The notes: generated by a model from the letters alone, not told the origin. A DNA stretch of 64,000 nucleotides from Hymenobacter lapidarius (GCF_001816145.1 NZ_MDZB01000011.1:1-64000), one strand, 5' to 3'. Counted from the first letter of the stretch, positions 18,541-27,092 are shown. Numbers and translations: made by a program.

Positions 18541-18575
18541 AAAAGAGCCCTTCCCTTAAAAGGAAGGGCTCTTTT
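18541..18575. terminator. Bidirectional rho-independent terminator
   Basis: A perfect 14-bp stem, AAAAGAGCCCTTCC (18541-18554) with GGAAGGGCTCTTTT (18562-18575), and a 7-nt loop. A-runs and T-runs on both sides let it work on both strands, for the M13 peptidase (+) and the convergent kinase (-). The stop codon of the kinase lies in the loop and its last codons lie in one arm. Confidence 0.88.
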
Positions 18576-20559
18576 GGGCTTTAATCTTTTCGACTTCTGT
18601 GGCTATGCTTTTTGCCATGGGCAGGCTCACCGTCACGTTGGTGCCGGCGCCGGGGCGGCTCTGGATAACCAGCGTGCCGCCGTGCCGGTGCACAAAAGCC
18701 CGGCAAAGCGCCAACCCCAGGCCCAGGCCGGTGGTGGTTTGGGGCATGACGGTGGCCTCGGGCAAGGCCGGGCCGCTCATGAGCGAGGCCACCGTGGCGG
18801 CATTCATGCCGGGTCCCGTATCGGTGCAGCTCAGGAGCACCATTTGGGCGTCATCGGGGTCGGGAGCGGCTTCGAGGTGCACATGGCCGCCGGTGGGCAT
18901 GAATTTCAGGGAGTTGCCTACGAGGTTGCGCAGGATGGTGCGGGTCATGTTGCGGTCGGCCATCAGGCGCAGGTTGGCTGGGGCCGACAGGGTGATGTGC
19001 TGCCAACTGGCGGCCGCCGTGGTCTGGTACAGGGCCTGGCACTCGGCAAACAGCTCCGACACCAGCAAGGGCGCGGGCCGGTAGTCCAGCTCCCCGGTTT
19101 GGCTCACGGCCCAGTTCAACACGTTGTCGAGCAGGTGGTTGAGACTATCGGCTGCCTGGCGCACCAGCGCCGGCAAACGTGCCAGGCCAGCCTGGTCGTT
19201 TTGCGCGATGTAGGAATCAATCAGGCTGGTGACGCCCGCAAACGCCGTGACCGGCCCGCGCAGGTCGTGGGCCACGATGGCGTACAGCTTGTCTTTGTAT
19301 CCCGCCACGGTGCGCAGCTCGGCCGAGGTTCGCTCCAAGGCCTGGTTGTTGGCGGCCAGGGCGGCCCGGTTGCGGCGCAGGTTGCGGTAGAAGTACGCTG
19401 TCACGAGCAGGCCAATGGCCAGCACGGCCACGGCCAGCACCAGCAAGCGGCTGCGCCACGCCTGCTCTTCGTTTTGCTGCGTGAGCTGGCGCATGCGGCG
19501 GGCCCGTTCCTGGGTCTCGTAGTTTACCTGGGCCGAGGCCAAAGTCTGAAAGGTTTGCCGGTTGTTGAGCGTGTCGTTCAGGTCCACGTAGCGCTGGTTC
19601 CACTCGTAGGCTTCCCGGTACCGTTCCTGGTCAGCCGCCTGAGCCGCCAAAATGCTGTAGGAGTCCAGCACGCGTTCGAGGTAATTGCTTCGGCGGGCTA
19701 CTTTCAGGGCCTCGCGAACGGCTGCATCGGCACGCTCGGGCTGGCTGGTTTGCATGTAATACATCGCAAACATAATCAGTTGGTTGGCCTGGTTACGCAC
19801 CGCGTGTTGCCGCTGGCTGATGGCCAGCGCCTGCGTAAGCAAACGGTTGACCCGGCCCATGTTGCCCACGCGCATCTGATACGTGGCCAGGCTGGAGAGG
19901 TAGGTAGACTGCGCCGTGGAGTCGCCCTCGCGCCGGGCCAGGGCCAGGGCCAGCGAGTCGTAGCGCATGGCCTGCGGGTACTGCTGCCGGAAGAAAAACA
20001 AGCTGCCCACGTTGCCCAGCAGCCGCATGCGGGTGTGGGCACTCACAGCTGGCTGCCCCGCCAGCTGCAACGCCCGCCGGTAGTGCTGCCAGGCCGTCAC
20101 CGAGTCCCGCCGCTCGTGGTAGATGCTGCCCTGTGAGGTGTAAGTCCGGGCCAGGGCATCCACATCGCGCAGGCGCAGGGCCAGGCCTTGCGCTTCGGTT
20201 AGCAGCGTCAGCGCTTCCGGCCCATTGGATAGGTTGGCGTAGCAGCTTGCCAGATTCAGGAGGCTGCGCAGCAGGCCGGGCGCACGCTGCTTCTCGGGCA
20301 GTGTGCGGGCAAGGCCAACGGCCGCTTCGCCGTAGGGCAAGGCCCGGCTGGGCTGCTCGGCGCTGAGGGCCGTGGTCATGGCCTGCAACAGCCGCAGCCG
20401 GGTGGTGTCGGAAAGGCTGGTGTTCAGTTTTTGGCGAATGGCTTCCGTGCTGGACGGCATCGGCCGTTGCGCCGCGGCCCGCTCCGGAAAGGATAGCAGC
20501 AACCCTATGGCTAGCAGCCACATTGGCAAAAGTCCGGGCCACTTCTTGATTAGCTGCAT
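18556..20559 (-). CDS. TPR-containing sensor histidine kinase
   Basis: 667 aa from ATG 20559; a longer frame to 20601 would add residues before the signal peptide. Signal peptide 'LLPMWLLAIGLLLSFPERAAAQ', periplasmic TPR array (about residues 40-370), a membrane segment 'LLVLAVAVLAIGLLVTAYFY', a coiled coil, HisKA 'YAIVAHDLRGPVTAFAGV' with phospho-acceptor His431, and an HATPase domain with 'RNLVGNSLKFMPTGGH', 'CTDTGPGMNA' and 'TTGLGLGLALCRAFV'. It senses something outside the membrane through TPR contacts and signals to an unlinked regulator. The last residues 'KSPSF' are encoded by the terminator hairpin arm. It is an intact relative, in architecture, of the broken kinase at 13-15 kb. Confidence 0.9.
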   Translation of the reverse strand: MQLIKKWPGLLPMWLLAIGLLLSFPERAAAQRPMPSSTEAIRQKLNTSLSDTTRLRLLQAMTTALSAEQPSRALPYGEAAVGLARTLPEKQRAPGLLRSLLNLASCYANLSNGPEALTLLTEAQGLALRLRDVDALARTYTSQGSIYHERRDSVTAWQHYRRALQLAGQPAVSAHTRMRLLGNVGSLFFFRQQYPQAMRYDSLALALARREGDSTAQSTYLSSLATYQMRVGNMGRVNRLLTQALAISQRQHAVRNQANQLIMFAMYYMQTSQPERADAAVREALKVARRSNYLERVLDSYSILAAQAADQERYREAYEWNQRYVDLNDTLNNRQTFQTLASAQVNYETQERARRMRQLTQQNEEQAWRSRLLVLAVAVLAIGLLVTAYFYRNLRRNRAALAANNQALERTSAELRTVAGYKDKLYAIVAHDLRGPVTAFAGVTSLIDSYIAQNDQAGLARLPALVRQAADSLNHLLDNVLNWAVSQTGELDYRPAPLLVSELFAECQALYQTTAAASWQHITLSAPANLRLMADRNMTRTILRNLVGNSLKFMPTGGHVHLEAAPDPDDAQMVLLSCTDTGPGMNAATVASLMSGPALPEATVMPQTTTGLGLGLALCRAFVHRHGGTLVIQSRPGAGTNVTVSLPMAKSIATEVEKIKAQKSPSF

Positions 20560-20568
20560 AGGGCTAGC

Positions 20569-20576
20569 CAAAGATA
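20569..20576 (-). promoter_or_regulatory. -7 box (TATCTTTG) of the TPR kinase
   Basis: On the minus strand this reads TATCTTTG, matching TAnnTTTG. It ends 9 nt before the ATG at 20559, leaving room for only a few nucleotides of 5' leader. Confidence 0.5.
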
Positions 20577-20619
20577 GGCACGGGGCCACTAATGCCCACA
20601 CTTTAGTGCCAGCCCATGC

Positions 20620-21048
20620 TTAGCAATTTATTTTGGAAACCCGGGCCTGGTGCCGGCCACCTTCAAAATCGGTTTTCAGGAAGGCCGAAACGATTTCGCG
20701 GGCCTGCTCTTCGCTCACGTAGCGCGCCGGCACGCACAGCACGTTGGCGTTGTTGTGCTGCCGGGCCAGGGCGGCCAGTTCGGGCAGCCAGGCAATAGCG
20801 GCCCGCACCTCTTCGTGCTTATTGGCCGTGATGCACACCCCGTTGGCAGAGCCACAGAGGAGAATGCCCTGCCCGGGCGTGCCCGCCGCTACAGCCGCCG
20901 CCAGCGGGTGCGCCACGTCGGGGTAGTCCATCGAATCGGCGGAATGCGTGCCAAAATCCTGCACTTCGTAGCCCTGGCCGACGAGCCAGGTACGGAGCAT
21001 TTCCTTTTGGGCAAAGCCGGCGTGGTCGGAACCGAGAGCGAGTTTCAT
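20620..21048 (-). CDS. rpiB: Ribose-5-phosphate isomerase B
   Basis: 142 aa from ATG 21048; the open frame runs back into tatC but the family begins 'MKLALGSDHAGFAQKE'. Diagnostic segments are 'GSDHAGF', 'DFGTHSADSMDYPDVAHPLA', 'GILLCGSANGVCITANK' with the catalytic Cys of the RpiB/LacAB family, and 'NVLCVPARYVSEEQA'. It interconverts ribose-5-phosphate and ribulose-5-phosphate in the pentose phosphate pathway. It starts 10 nt after the tatC stop codon, so the two are probably co-transcribed. Confidence 0.95.
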   Translation of the reverse strand: MKLALGSDHAGFAQKEMLRTWLVGQGYEVQDFGTHSADSMDYPDVAHPLAAAVAAGTPGQGILLCGSANGVCITANKHEEVRAAIAWLPELAALARQHNNANVLCVPARYVSEEQAREIVSAFLKTDFEGGRHQARVSKINC

Positions 21049-21058
21049 GGCAGTAAGG

Positions 21059-21928
21059 TTAACTGGACGGGTTCTGCTCCTGGGCCAGCTTGGCGTTGAG
21101 TCGGGCGGTATCGCCGCGCCGCACCGCTCGGGCAATATTGATGCTTAGCTCGTAGAGCAGCATAACGGGAATGGTCACAATGATTTGGGCGGTGATGTCG
21201 GGCGGGGTAATGACGGCAGCCAGCACCAGAATCACCACAATGGCGTGCTTGCGGTACATCTGCATTATTTCGGGCGTAATCAGGCCGGCTTTGGCCAGGA
21301 AAAACACCACCATGGGCAGCTCAAACACGAAGGCGCAGGACATGGTCATCGTGGTGAGCGTGGAGATGTAGCTCTGCATGTCAATCTGGTTTTCGATGGT
21401 GGGGTCCACCGTGTACGAAGCTAGGAAGTTGATGCTGAGCGGCGCGGCCACGTAGTAGCCGAACAAGAGGCCCAGAATGAACAAGATGGACACGAAGAAC
21501 ACGGCACCCTGCGAGTTTTTGCGCTCGTGCGGGTACAGGCCGGGCTTCACAAAGCGCCATATTTCCCAGAACAGGTAGGGAAACGCCAGTACAATGCCCA
21601 CCATGAACGACGTGCTGATGTGCATGGCCAGCTGCCCGCTCATTTCGCGGTTTTGAATCACGAAGTTGACGCTGTTCTCGCATGGCTCGGTGGAGCCCAT
21701 TATCTCGCCCAGCCGGCAGAAGGCCCGGTAGGTCCAGAAGTCGTTGCGCGAGGGCCCCAGAATCAGGTCATGAAACAGGAATTCCTTAGCGAAAAACGCC
21801 GCAGTGGAAAACACCACCACCGAAATAGCCGCCCGGATAACGTGCCAACGCAACGCCTCCAGGTGGTCGATAAAGGACATTTCGTGCTGTTCACCCAGCG
21901 GTTTACTTTGTTGCGGTTGAGATTGCAC
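21059..21928 (-). CDS. tatC: Twin-arginine translocase subunit TatC
   Basis: 289 aa from GTG 21928; the alternative is ATG 21880 at 'MSFIDHLEALRWH'. Six membrane segments with the TatC signature 'SFIDHLEALRWHVIRA', 'FPYLFWEIWRFVKPGLYPHERK' and 'FELPMVVFFLAKAGLI'. It is the receptor core of the Sec-independent pathway for folded proteins. The first periplasmic loop is long, carries two Cys ('AFCRLGEIMGSTEPC') and looks like the extended loop common in this phylum. tatA/tatB are not nearby. It is upstream of rpiB in the same operon. Confidence 0.95.
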   Translation of the reverse strand: MQSQPQQSKPLGEQHEMSFIDHLEALRWHVIRAAISVVVFSTAAFFAKEFLFHDLILGPSRNDFWTYRAFCRLGEIMGSTEPCENSVNFVIQNREMSGQLAMHISTSFMVGIVLAFPYLFWEIWRFVKPGLYPHERKNSQGAVFFVSILFILGLLFGYYVAAPLSINFLASYTVDPTIENQIDMQSYISTLTTMTMSCAFVFELPMVVFFLAKAGLITPEIMQMYRKHAIVVILVLAAVITPPDITAQIIVTIPVMLLYELSINIARAVRRGDTARLNAKLAQEQNPSS

Positions 21929-21966
21929 AGAGAATCGAGGGAAATATATAAATGGAAGGACAAGCT

Positions 21967-22061
21967 AAAAAAGAACGTCATGCTGAGCTTGCCGAAGCAT
22001 CTCTACTGCGCAACTAATTTGCTTTAGTAATGCGGTATGGATGCTTTGGCAAGCTCAGCAC
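21967..22061. repeat. Palindromic repeat, GTCATGCTGAGC family, copy 3
   Basis: The left arm AAGAACGTCATGCTGAGC + TTGCCGAAGCATCTCTACT is intact. The right arm (ATGGATGCTTTGGCAAGCTCAGCACGGCC) has point changes and has lost the final GACGTTC, so this is a decaying copy. It lies downstream of glyA and upstream of tatC (both minus strand). Confidence 0.8.
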
Positions 22062-22106
22062 GGCCGCCCGTTTATCAGGTGAGCTGCCTTCTTCAGTACG
22101 TAAAAA

Positions 22107-23399
22107 CTACGCAAAAAGTGGGTAGTCCTGCAGCCAAGTGTTTACCTGCTGCCGCACTTGCCCGATGCGGGTGTCGTTGTCGTGGTGGGTGAGGGTTTCG
22201 TCAATCAGCTCCACAATGCGGCCCATGTCCGACTCGCCCAACCCCCGGGTAGTTACGGCGGCGGAGCCAATGCGGATGCCGCTGGTCACGAACGGCGACT
22301 TGTCGTCGAAGGGCACCATGTTTTTGTTGATGGTGATATCGGCCCGCACCAGCGTGTTCTCGGCCAGCTTGCCGCTCAGGCCTTTCGAGCGCAGGTCGAT
22401 GAGCATGAGGTGGTTGTCGGTACCACCCGAGATGATGTTGTAGCCCAGGCCCATGAAGGCCTTGGCCAGCGCCTGGGCGTTGCGCGCCACTTGCTGGGTG
22501 TAGGTTTTAAAGTCATCGTTGAGGGCTTCGCCAAACGCCACGGCCTTGGCTGCAATCACGTGCTCGAGCGGCCCGCCCTGGGTGCCGGGAAACACGGCGC
22601 CGTCCAGCACAGCCGACATTTGGCGGATTTCGCCTTTCGGCGTTTTCAGGCCGAAAGGATTTTCGAAGTCCTTGCCCAGCATGATGAGGCCGCCGCGGGG
22701 GCCGCGCAGGGTTTTGTGGGTGGTGGTGGTCACCATGTGGCAGTGCTCAAACGGCGAGTTGAGCAGGCCGGTGGCAATGAGGGCCGAGGGGTGCGAAATA
22801 TCGGCCAGCAGCAGGGCGCCCACCTCGTCGGCGGCTTCGCGCAGGGCGGCGTAGTCCCAGTCGCGGGAGTAGGCCGAGGCGCCGCAGATAATCATCTTGG
22901 GGCGCTCGCGGCGGGCAATTTCCTTGATTTTGGACCAGTCGATGAGGCCGGTTTCGCGCTCCACGCCATAAAAGCTGGGCACAAAGTACTTGCCTGAGAA
23001 GTTGACCGGCGAGCCGTGGGTGAGGTGGCCGCCGTGGCTCAGGTCGAAGCCCAGGATTTTGTCGCCGGGCTTGAGGCACGCCAGGAACACGGCGGCGTTG
23101 GCCTGCGCGCCGGAGTGGGGCTGCACGTTGGCCCAGGCCACGCCAAATAATTCCTTCACCCGGTCGATGGCCAGCTGCTCTACCTGGTCCACAATTTCGC
23201 AGCCACCGTAGTAGCGCTTGCCGGGCAGACCCTCGGCATACTTGTTGGTAAGCACGGAGCCCTGGGCGGCCATTACCTGTTCCGAAACATAGTTTTCGGA
23301 GGCAATAAGCTCCAATCCGTGGGTTTGACGGGTTTTCTCCTGAGCAATGAGGTCGAAAACGGCGGTGTCGAGAAGGCTGGCGGGGGCGACTGTTTGCAT
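22107..23399 (-). CDS. glyA: Serine hydroxymethyltransferase
   Basis: 430 aa from ATG 23399; the open frame continues for 250 more codons antisense to the sigma gene, which I reject. PLP fold type I with '[25 protein letters not shown]', '[13 protein letters not shown]', '[15 protein letters not shown]' and the PLP-lysine motif '[15 protein letters not shown]' with Lys229. It converts serine and tetrahydrofolate to glycine and methylene-tetrahydrofolate. It is divergent from the sigma/anti-sigma pair. A near -7 box (TACCTTTA on the minus strand) lies just upstream of the start. Confidence 0.97.
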   Translation of the reverse strand: MQTVAPASLLDTAVFDLIAQEKTRQTHGLELIASENYVSEQVMAAQGSVLTNKYAEGLPGKRYYGGCEIVDQVEQLAIDRVKELFGVAWANVQPHSGAQANAAVFLACLKPGDKILGFDLSHGGHLTHGSPVNFSGKYFVPSFYGVERETGLIDWSKIKEIARRERPKMIICGASAYSRDWDYAALREAADEVGALLLADISHPSALIATGLLNSPFEHCHMVTTTTHKTLRGPRGGLIMLGKDFENPFGLKTPKGEIRQMSAVLDGAVFPGTQGGPLEHVIAAKAVAFGEALNDDFKTYTQQVARNAQALAKAFMGLGYNIISGGTDNHLMLIDLRSKGLSGKLAENTLVRADITINKNMVPFDDKSPFVTSGIRIGSAAVTTRGLGESDMGRIVELIDETLTHHDNDTRIGQVRQQVNTWLQDYPLFA

Positions 23400-23570
23400 A
23401 AGCGTAAAGGTAACAGGTGAGGGGAGTTGCCAAGGCAGCAGCGGGCAGCTTTTGGGGAAGTGAAGAACGAATGGCGCGCCTGCTTGTTCAAAATGTGCGC
23501 GGCGGCAGCCCTTTGCGCAACCTCGTCTGCTATTTCCGTTGTTACTTGCCAGTGCCTTTGCCCCACCGCC

Positions 23571-24059
23571 ATGTCCGCGCCCCTCGCCGAAACCCTTACC
23601 CAGCTGCGCGTCGGCAATCAGAAATTCCTGGTTGACTTTTACCAGCGCAGCCGGCACTTGTTTGCCCGTTGGGCGCAGCGCCAGTTCAAGCTGGAGGCAC
23701 CGCAGGCCCACGCGCTGCTGCAGGATACCCTGCTCGATTTCTACGACCAGGTAGCCGACGGCCGCCTCACCCTCCTGCCCGCCGACCTGCGGGCCCACGT
23801 GTACGGCATGGCCCAGCAACGGCTCGACGCGCAAGTGCCCGCCAATGTGCCCCTGCCCGCTGCCGAGGCCAGCCGCCGCCAGCGCCTGCTCACCCAGTTC
23901 AACCAGCTGGGCGCTGACTGCCAGCAGGTACTGACGTACTTTTACTTCCGGGGCTACCACTTCGAGAAGATGGGTGGCAAAATGGGCTTCCCAAACGCCA
24001 CCGTGGCCCGCCTGCAGAAAAGCACCTGCCTGCGCAAACTTTACGAGCTGCTGAAATGA
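23571..24059 (+). CDS. RNA polymerase sigma-70-like (ECF-type) factor
   Basis: 162 aa from ATG 23571. The region-2-like segment '[43 protein letters not shown]' type (about 19-60) lacks the usual acidic signature but has its helical spacing. The region-4 helix-turn-helix is better: '[20 protein letters not shown]' and '[22 protein letters not shown]'. It overlaps the next gene by 4 nt (ATGA), so translation is coupled to a protein with an anti-sigma-like N-terminus. Divergent from glyA. Target promoters are unknown. Confidence 0.7.
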   Translation: MSAPLAETLTQLRVGNQKFLVDFYQRSRHLFARWAQRQFKLEAPQAHALLQDTLLDFYDQVADGRLTLLPADLRAHVYGMAQQRLDAQVPANVPLPAAEASRRQRLLTQFNQLGADCQQVLTYFYFRGYHFEKMGGKMGFPNATVARLQKSTCLRKLYELLK

Positions 24060-24871
24060 GTTCGTCGACTCCCTCCCCCGACCTGCGCCCCTATTTCGAC
24101 GACCTGGAACGCTTCGCGGATGGCCAGATGGCCCCGGCCGAACAGGAAGCATTTGAGCTGCGGCTGGAGCAGGACGAAGCCATGGCCGATGGCTACGCGG
24201 CCTACGAGCAGCTTACTGCCGACCTGCGCTGGGCAGCGGGCCACAACACCCTGCGCCTGCGCCTGCAAGCCCTGGACGAACGCATGAACCAGCGCGGCGA
24301 CGCCCTGGCCCGCACCGAACAGCTGGTGAAGCGCCGCCGCCGCTGGGCTACGTGGGGCACTGTGGGCGGCTTGCTGCTGGTGCTGGCCACTGCTGTGGCC
24401 TTTTACCTGGTGCGCCCCGGCCGCGCCCGCCCCGCCCGCAACTGGGAGGCCTACTACCAGCCCGACCCCGGCCCCGCCGTGACCACCGGCTTGCTGCACA
24501 GCCGCCCGCTGCTCGGCGAAGCCCTGGACCAGTACCAGGCCGGCCACTACCCGGCGGCGCTGCACTCGCTCGGGCGCGTGTCGGCGGCCAGCGTGGGGGC
24601 CGATACCTTGCTGTACCTGCGCGGCCTAATTTTGCTGCGGCAAGGCCAGGGCGATGCGGCGCAGCTCTACCTGCGCCGGGTGGGCGACGAAGACAGCACC
24701 AGCGAGCTGGCCCGCCGGGCCCGCTACCACCTCGGCATGGCCCACTGGCAGGCCAAGGAGCCAATCGAAGCACTAGCCGAGCTGCGCGCCGTGGCCGCCG
24801 ATGCGCAGAACCCCTATCAGGCCTCAGCCCGCAAAGCAGTGGCCGCCGGCGTATTGGTGCCCAAAGACTAG
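24056..24871 (+). CDS. Membrane protein with anti-sigma-like N-terminus and TPR-like C-terminus
   Basis: 271 aa. The cytoplasmic part has '[37 protein letters not shown]' features, the pattern seen in zinc-less anti-sigma factors of Bacteroidota. A single membrane segment '[20 protein letters not shown]' (about 99-118) follows, and the outer part (about 160-265) has TPR-like helices ('[23 protein letters not shown]', '[23 protein letters not shown]'). Start overlaps the sigma gene stop, so I infer a sigma/anti-sigma pair in which a periplasmic TPR module modulates release. This is inference from order and topology. Confidence 0.6.
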   Translation: MSSSTPSPDLRPYFDDLERFADGQMAPAEQEAFELRLEQDEAMADGYAAYEQLTADLRWAAGHNTLRLRLQALDERMNQRGDALARTEQLVKRRRRWATWGTVGGLLLVLATAVAFYLVRPGRARPARNWEAYYQPDPGPAVTTGLLHSRPLLGEALDQYQAGHYPAALHSLGRVSAASVGADTLLYLRGLILLRQGQGDAAQLYLRRVGDEDSTSELARRARYHLGMAHWQAKEPIEALAELRAVAADAQNPYQASARKAVAAGVLVPKD

Positions 24872-24884
24872 CACCCTGACATGG

Positions 24885-24975
24885 GTTGCTGGTTGTCAGT
24901 TTTGGATTATTAGTTATTAGACAAGGAGTTACCTACCTACCAATAACTAACAACAAGCAACTATCAACGAGCAAC
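24885..24975. repeat. Word-built palindrome (GTTGCT / TAACTAAC type)
   Basis: Left arm from GTTGCTGGTTGTCAG to TTATTAGTTATTAG and right arm from CAATAACTAACAACAAG to ATCAACGAGCAAC are imperfect reverse complements of about 35 nt, with a loop of about 20 nt. Each arm is made of short near-repeated words. It lies between convergent genes. Confidence 0.65.
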
Positions 24976-24987
24976 ACCGCATCCCGG

Positions 24988-25686
24988 CTAGCGCTTGCCA
25001 ATGGCGTAGGGAGGCTCCCGATTGGCTACTAGGTGGAGTTTCCAGGTGTCCAGGTTGAGGGCGACCAGGTGGGCCAGTTCGGGGTTATGGCGGTACACGC
25101 AACCAGTATCCAGGCCCAGTACGGCTGGCTTGGTTGCGGCCTTGGCGCGCACCTGCGCGGTGGGCGCGGGCACGTGGCCGTGTAGCAGGCGCTTGCCCTG
25201 TACACGGGAGGCATCGAAGACAAATTTCTTGATGTTGAGCATGGCCGAATGGTCGCAGCGCATCTCGGCGGGGGGCAGCGCGAAGTTGTAGCCCGCGTGC
25301 ACCAGCAGAAAATCGGGCAGCTCTATTTCGTAGGGCAGCGCGTTTAGCCACGCCAGGTAGTGCGGCGGAATATCAGCCATGCGCCGCACGCCGAAGCTGC
25401 GTAGCGTGGGCAGCCGGCCCCGGGGGCCCAGCCAGTCCCAGCGCCAGCGCTGGCGGGCAGCATCAAGCAGGGCCTGGTCGTGGTTGCCGCGCAGGCAGTG
25501 CACGTGGTAGCCGCTGGCCTGCAGGTGCATGAGGTAGTCGAGCACGCCGCGGCTGTCGGGGCCTTTGTTCACGTAATCGCCCAGCAGGTAGAGCTCGTCC
25601 TGAAGAGTCAGGCGCAGCTCCTCTTCCACCAGATAGCGGAAGGTGTGCAGGCATCCGTGCAGGTCGGTGGTGGCAAAGCGGCGCAC
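24988..25686 (-). CDS. Calcineurin-like metallophosphatase (PrpA/ApaH-like)
   Basis: 232 aa from ATG 25686. Metal-binding motifs of the PPP-type phosphoesterases: 'FATTDLHGCLHTF' (DxH), 'YLLGDYVNKGPDSRGVLDYL' (GDxxDRG with Asp-to-Asn change: GDYVNKG), 'HCLRGNHDQALL' (GNHD), 'LLVHAGYNF' and 'RLLHGHVPAP' (GHxP). It is likely a serine/threonine-type protein phosphatase or bis-nucleotide hydrolase; the substrate cannot be read from sequence. The N in GDYVNKG replaces the usual Asp and is common in this subfamily. Confidence 0.85.
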   Translation of the reverse strand: MRRFATTDLHGCLHTFRYLVEEELRLTLQDELYLLGDYVNKGPDSRGVLDYLMHLQASGYHVHCLRGNHDQALLDAARQRWRWDWLGPRGRLPTLRSFGVRRMADIPPHYLAWLNALPYEIELPDFLLVHAGYNFALPPAEMRCDHSAMLNIKKFVFDASRVQGKRLLHGHVPAPTAQVRAKAATKPAVLGLDTGCVYRHNPELAHLVALNLDTWKLHLVANREPPYAIGKR

Positions 25687-25712
25687 GGCAAAACAGAAAT
25701 GCGAAGCGGAAA

Positions 25713-25749
25713 AAAAGCGTCATGCTGCACCGGGCAGCATGACGCTTTT
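25713..25749 (-). terminator. Perfect 16-bp hairpin terminator
   Basis: AAAAGCGTCATGCTGC (25713-25728) pairs perfectly with GCAGCATGACGCTTTT (25734-25749) around a 5-nt loop. On the minus strand it is followed by a run of T (25716 down to 25710), downstream of the 73-aa orphan and upstream of the phosphatase. Its GTCATGCTG core equals the end sequence of the dispersed palindromic repeat family. Confidence 0.8.
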
Positions 25750-25769
25750 ATTTGAAAGTTGCGGGAAGC

Positions 25770-25991
25770 TTAGTGGCTGCCGTAGGTAGGACTGTCCAGC
25801 TCGGGCTTGTCCAGGTTGCGGTTGGGGTGAAGCAGGCCAGCATCCAGGGCCTCTTGCTCAAGCCGGTCCTGGGTGGCTTCGTCCCGCGTCAACACGGGCA
25901 AGTCGCCAGTGCCTTTGGGCAGGCCTTCGCCCGCCGAATTGTCTTTGTTCTCACCCGACTGCTGATTAGAATCATTGCTACTATTCGACAT
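25770..25991 (-). CDS. Small hydrophilic protein, unknown
   Basis: 73 aa ('MSNSSNDSNQQSGENKDNSAGE...'). It is rich in Asn, Ser, Asp and Glu, with no hydrophobic core, so it is probably disordered. A conserved-looking C-terminal segment 'EALDAGLLHPNRNLDKPELD' may be the functional part. I do not recognise the family. It is followed by a perfect hairpin terminator and lies 80 nt downstream of a second hydrophilic orphan on the same strand, so the two may be co-expressed. Confidence 0.55.
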   Translation of the reverse strand: MSNSSNDSNQQSGENKDNSAGEGLPKGTGDLPVLTRDEATQDRLEQEALDAGLLHPNRNLDKPELDSPTYGSH

Positions 25992-26070
25992 GATAAAAAG
26001 AGTTAGTGGAAGAAAATGTGAAAGGGGATACGGCTTCTGACCTTACCCTCCCGATAAGCAGGCGCGCTGC

Positions 26071-26574
26071 CTACTGGTCGATGGCCGTGTCGCTGGCGTT
26101 GGGGTCGTTTAGCTCGGCGTTGGTATCGGTGCCGGTGATGGGCGTGATGGGGCGGGGCTCCATCTGGCCCATACCCACGCGGGAATTGGGGTTGCGCATT
26201 TCGTCGAGGCCGGGGCGGCGGTCGTGGGCGTCCAGTTCGTCTACGGGGTGGCCCGAGGGAATGATGGTTCCGGAGTATTCATCCTCGGCGGGCATGTCCT
26301 GGTTGGGGCGGTCGGGGCGACCTTCGTCGCTGGAGCGCATGTTGTCGCGGGGCGGGCTCATGTCGTCGGCGGCTTCGTTCACGCTCAGTGCGGTTTCGCC
26401 GCCGGCGCTGTCGGTGCCAAATCCTTCTTTGCCGTCGCGGTTGCCAAAGCCGCCGCGGGCCGCTTCGTTTTTGGGAGGGTCGGCGTTGGGGATGTGGTGA
26501 CCGGCCTCCATTTCTTCGTTGGTCGTGTCGTCGTTGATGACGCGAATGGGGCGATTGTTAGGGTCGATGGCCAT
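26071..26574 (-). CDS. Hydrophilic, probably disordered protein, unknown
   Basis: 167 aa from ATG 26574 ('MAIDPNNRPIRVINDDTTNEE'). It is Asp/Asn/Pro/Gly-rich with no membrane or signal segment and only one Trp/Cys-free composition, consistent with an intrinsically disordered protein. The N-terminal 'NRPIRVINDD' is the only segment with a strand-like pattern. Stress-associated hydrophilins have similar composition, but that is only a resemblance. Divergent from the pterin dehydratase gene; upstream of the 73-aa orphan. Confidence 0.55.
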   Translation of the reverse strand: MAIDPNNRPIRVINDDTTNEEMEAGHHIPNADPPKNEAARGGFGNRDGKEGFGTDSAGGETALSVNEAADDMSPPRDNMRSSDEGRPDRPNQDMPAEDEYSGTIIPSGHPVDELDAHDRRPGLDEMRNPNSRVGMGQMEPRPITPITGTDTNAELNDPNASDTAIDQ

Positions 26575-26759
26575 GGGGAAGCGTGAAAAGGGTGATGAAG
26601 CAACTAGACATTGGTGTACTTTAGTTTGGCCGTTTGGGTTTACGTACCCGGCCGTACTTCCCCCGAAAGCCACAATCTTTCGGGCCCGCTGCTTTTGGCG
26701 GGCCGGGCCACGCTTCAGGCCCGCTCCGCTTTTTTATCTCAACTAGTATTCCCCGCCCT

Positions 26760-27008
26760 ATGTGGACCGAAACCGACAACAGCCTGCGCCGCAGCTTCAC
26801 GTTTGCTGATTTCAAAACCGCTTTTGCTTTCCTCACGGAAGTAGCGGCCGAGGCCGAGCGCCTCGACCACCACCCCTGGTTCAGCAACGAGTACAACACC
26901 GTTGAATTCCGCCTGCGCTCCCACGATGCCGGCAACACCATAACCCAGCGCGACCGCCGCCTAGCGGCGGCGATTGACGCGGCCGCCGCCCGGCACGCGG
27001 GCCAGTAA
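26760..27008 (+). CDS. 4a-hydroxytetrahydrobiopterin dehydratase (pterin-4a-carbinolamine dehydratase)
   Basis: 82 aa from ATG 26760, a little shorter than the usual 95-100. The active-site signature is present: 'AERLDHHPWFSNEYNTVEF' (the HHP motif), then 'RSHDAGNTITQRDRRLAAAID' with the third His and the terminal Asp. It dehydrates 4a-hydroxytetrahydropterin, recycling the cofactor of aromatic amino acid hydroxylases. No hydroxylase is in the window. The frame upstream to 26634 is open but includes the divergent promoter region. Confidence 0.85.
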   Translation: MWTETDNSLRRSFTFADFKTAFAFLTEVAAEAERLDHHPWFSNEYNTVEFRLRSHDAGNTITQRDRRLAAAIDAAAARHAGQ

Positions 27009-27080
27009 GTTCCGGAAATAACATTCCCAGCTCATCGCTCCCTGCTGCCCGCCCGCCGATAACCGCGCCCGGAACCGGCC

Positions 27081-27088
27081 TACCTTTG
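27081..27088 (+). promoter_or_regulatory. -7 box (TACCTTTG) of rsmI
   Basis: Exact TAnnTTTG match ending only 4 nt before the rsmI ATG at 27093, so the mRNA is expected to begin at or next to the start codon. Confidence 0.55.
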
Positions 27089-27092
27089 CCCC

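Noticed and set aside
18088..20136. 682-codon open frame on the plus strand
   Set aside because: It is antisense to the TPR kinase and the end of the M13 gene; the translation is Gly/His/Arg-rich with no domain. High GC makes long shadow frames common here.
23400..24152. N-terminal extension of glyA
   Set aside because: The frame is open to 24152 but is antisense to the sigma gene; the family starts at ATG 23399 and the length of 430 aa is normal.
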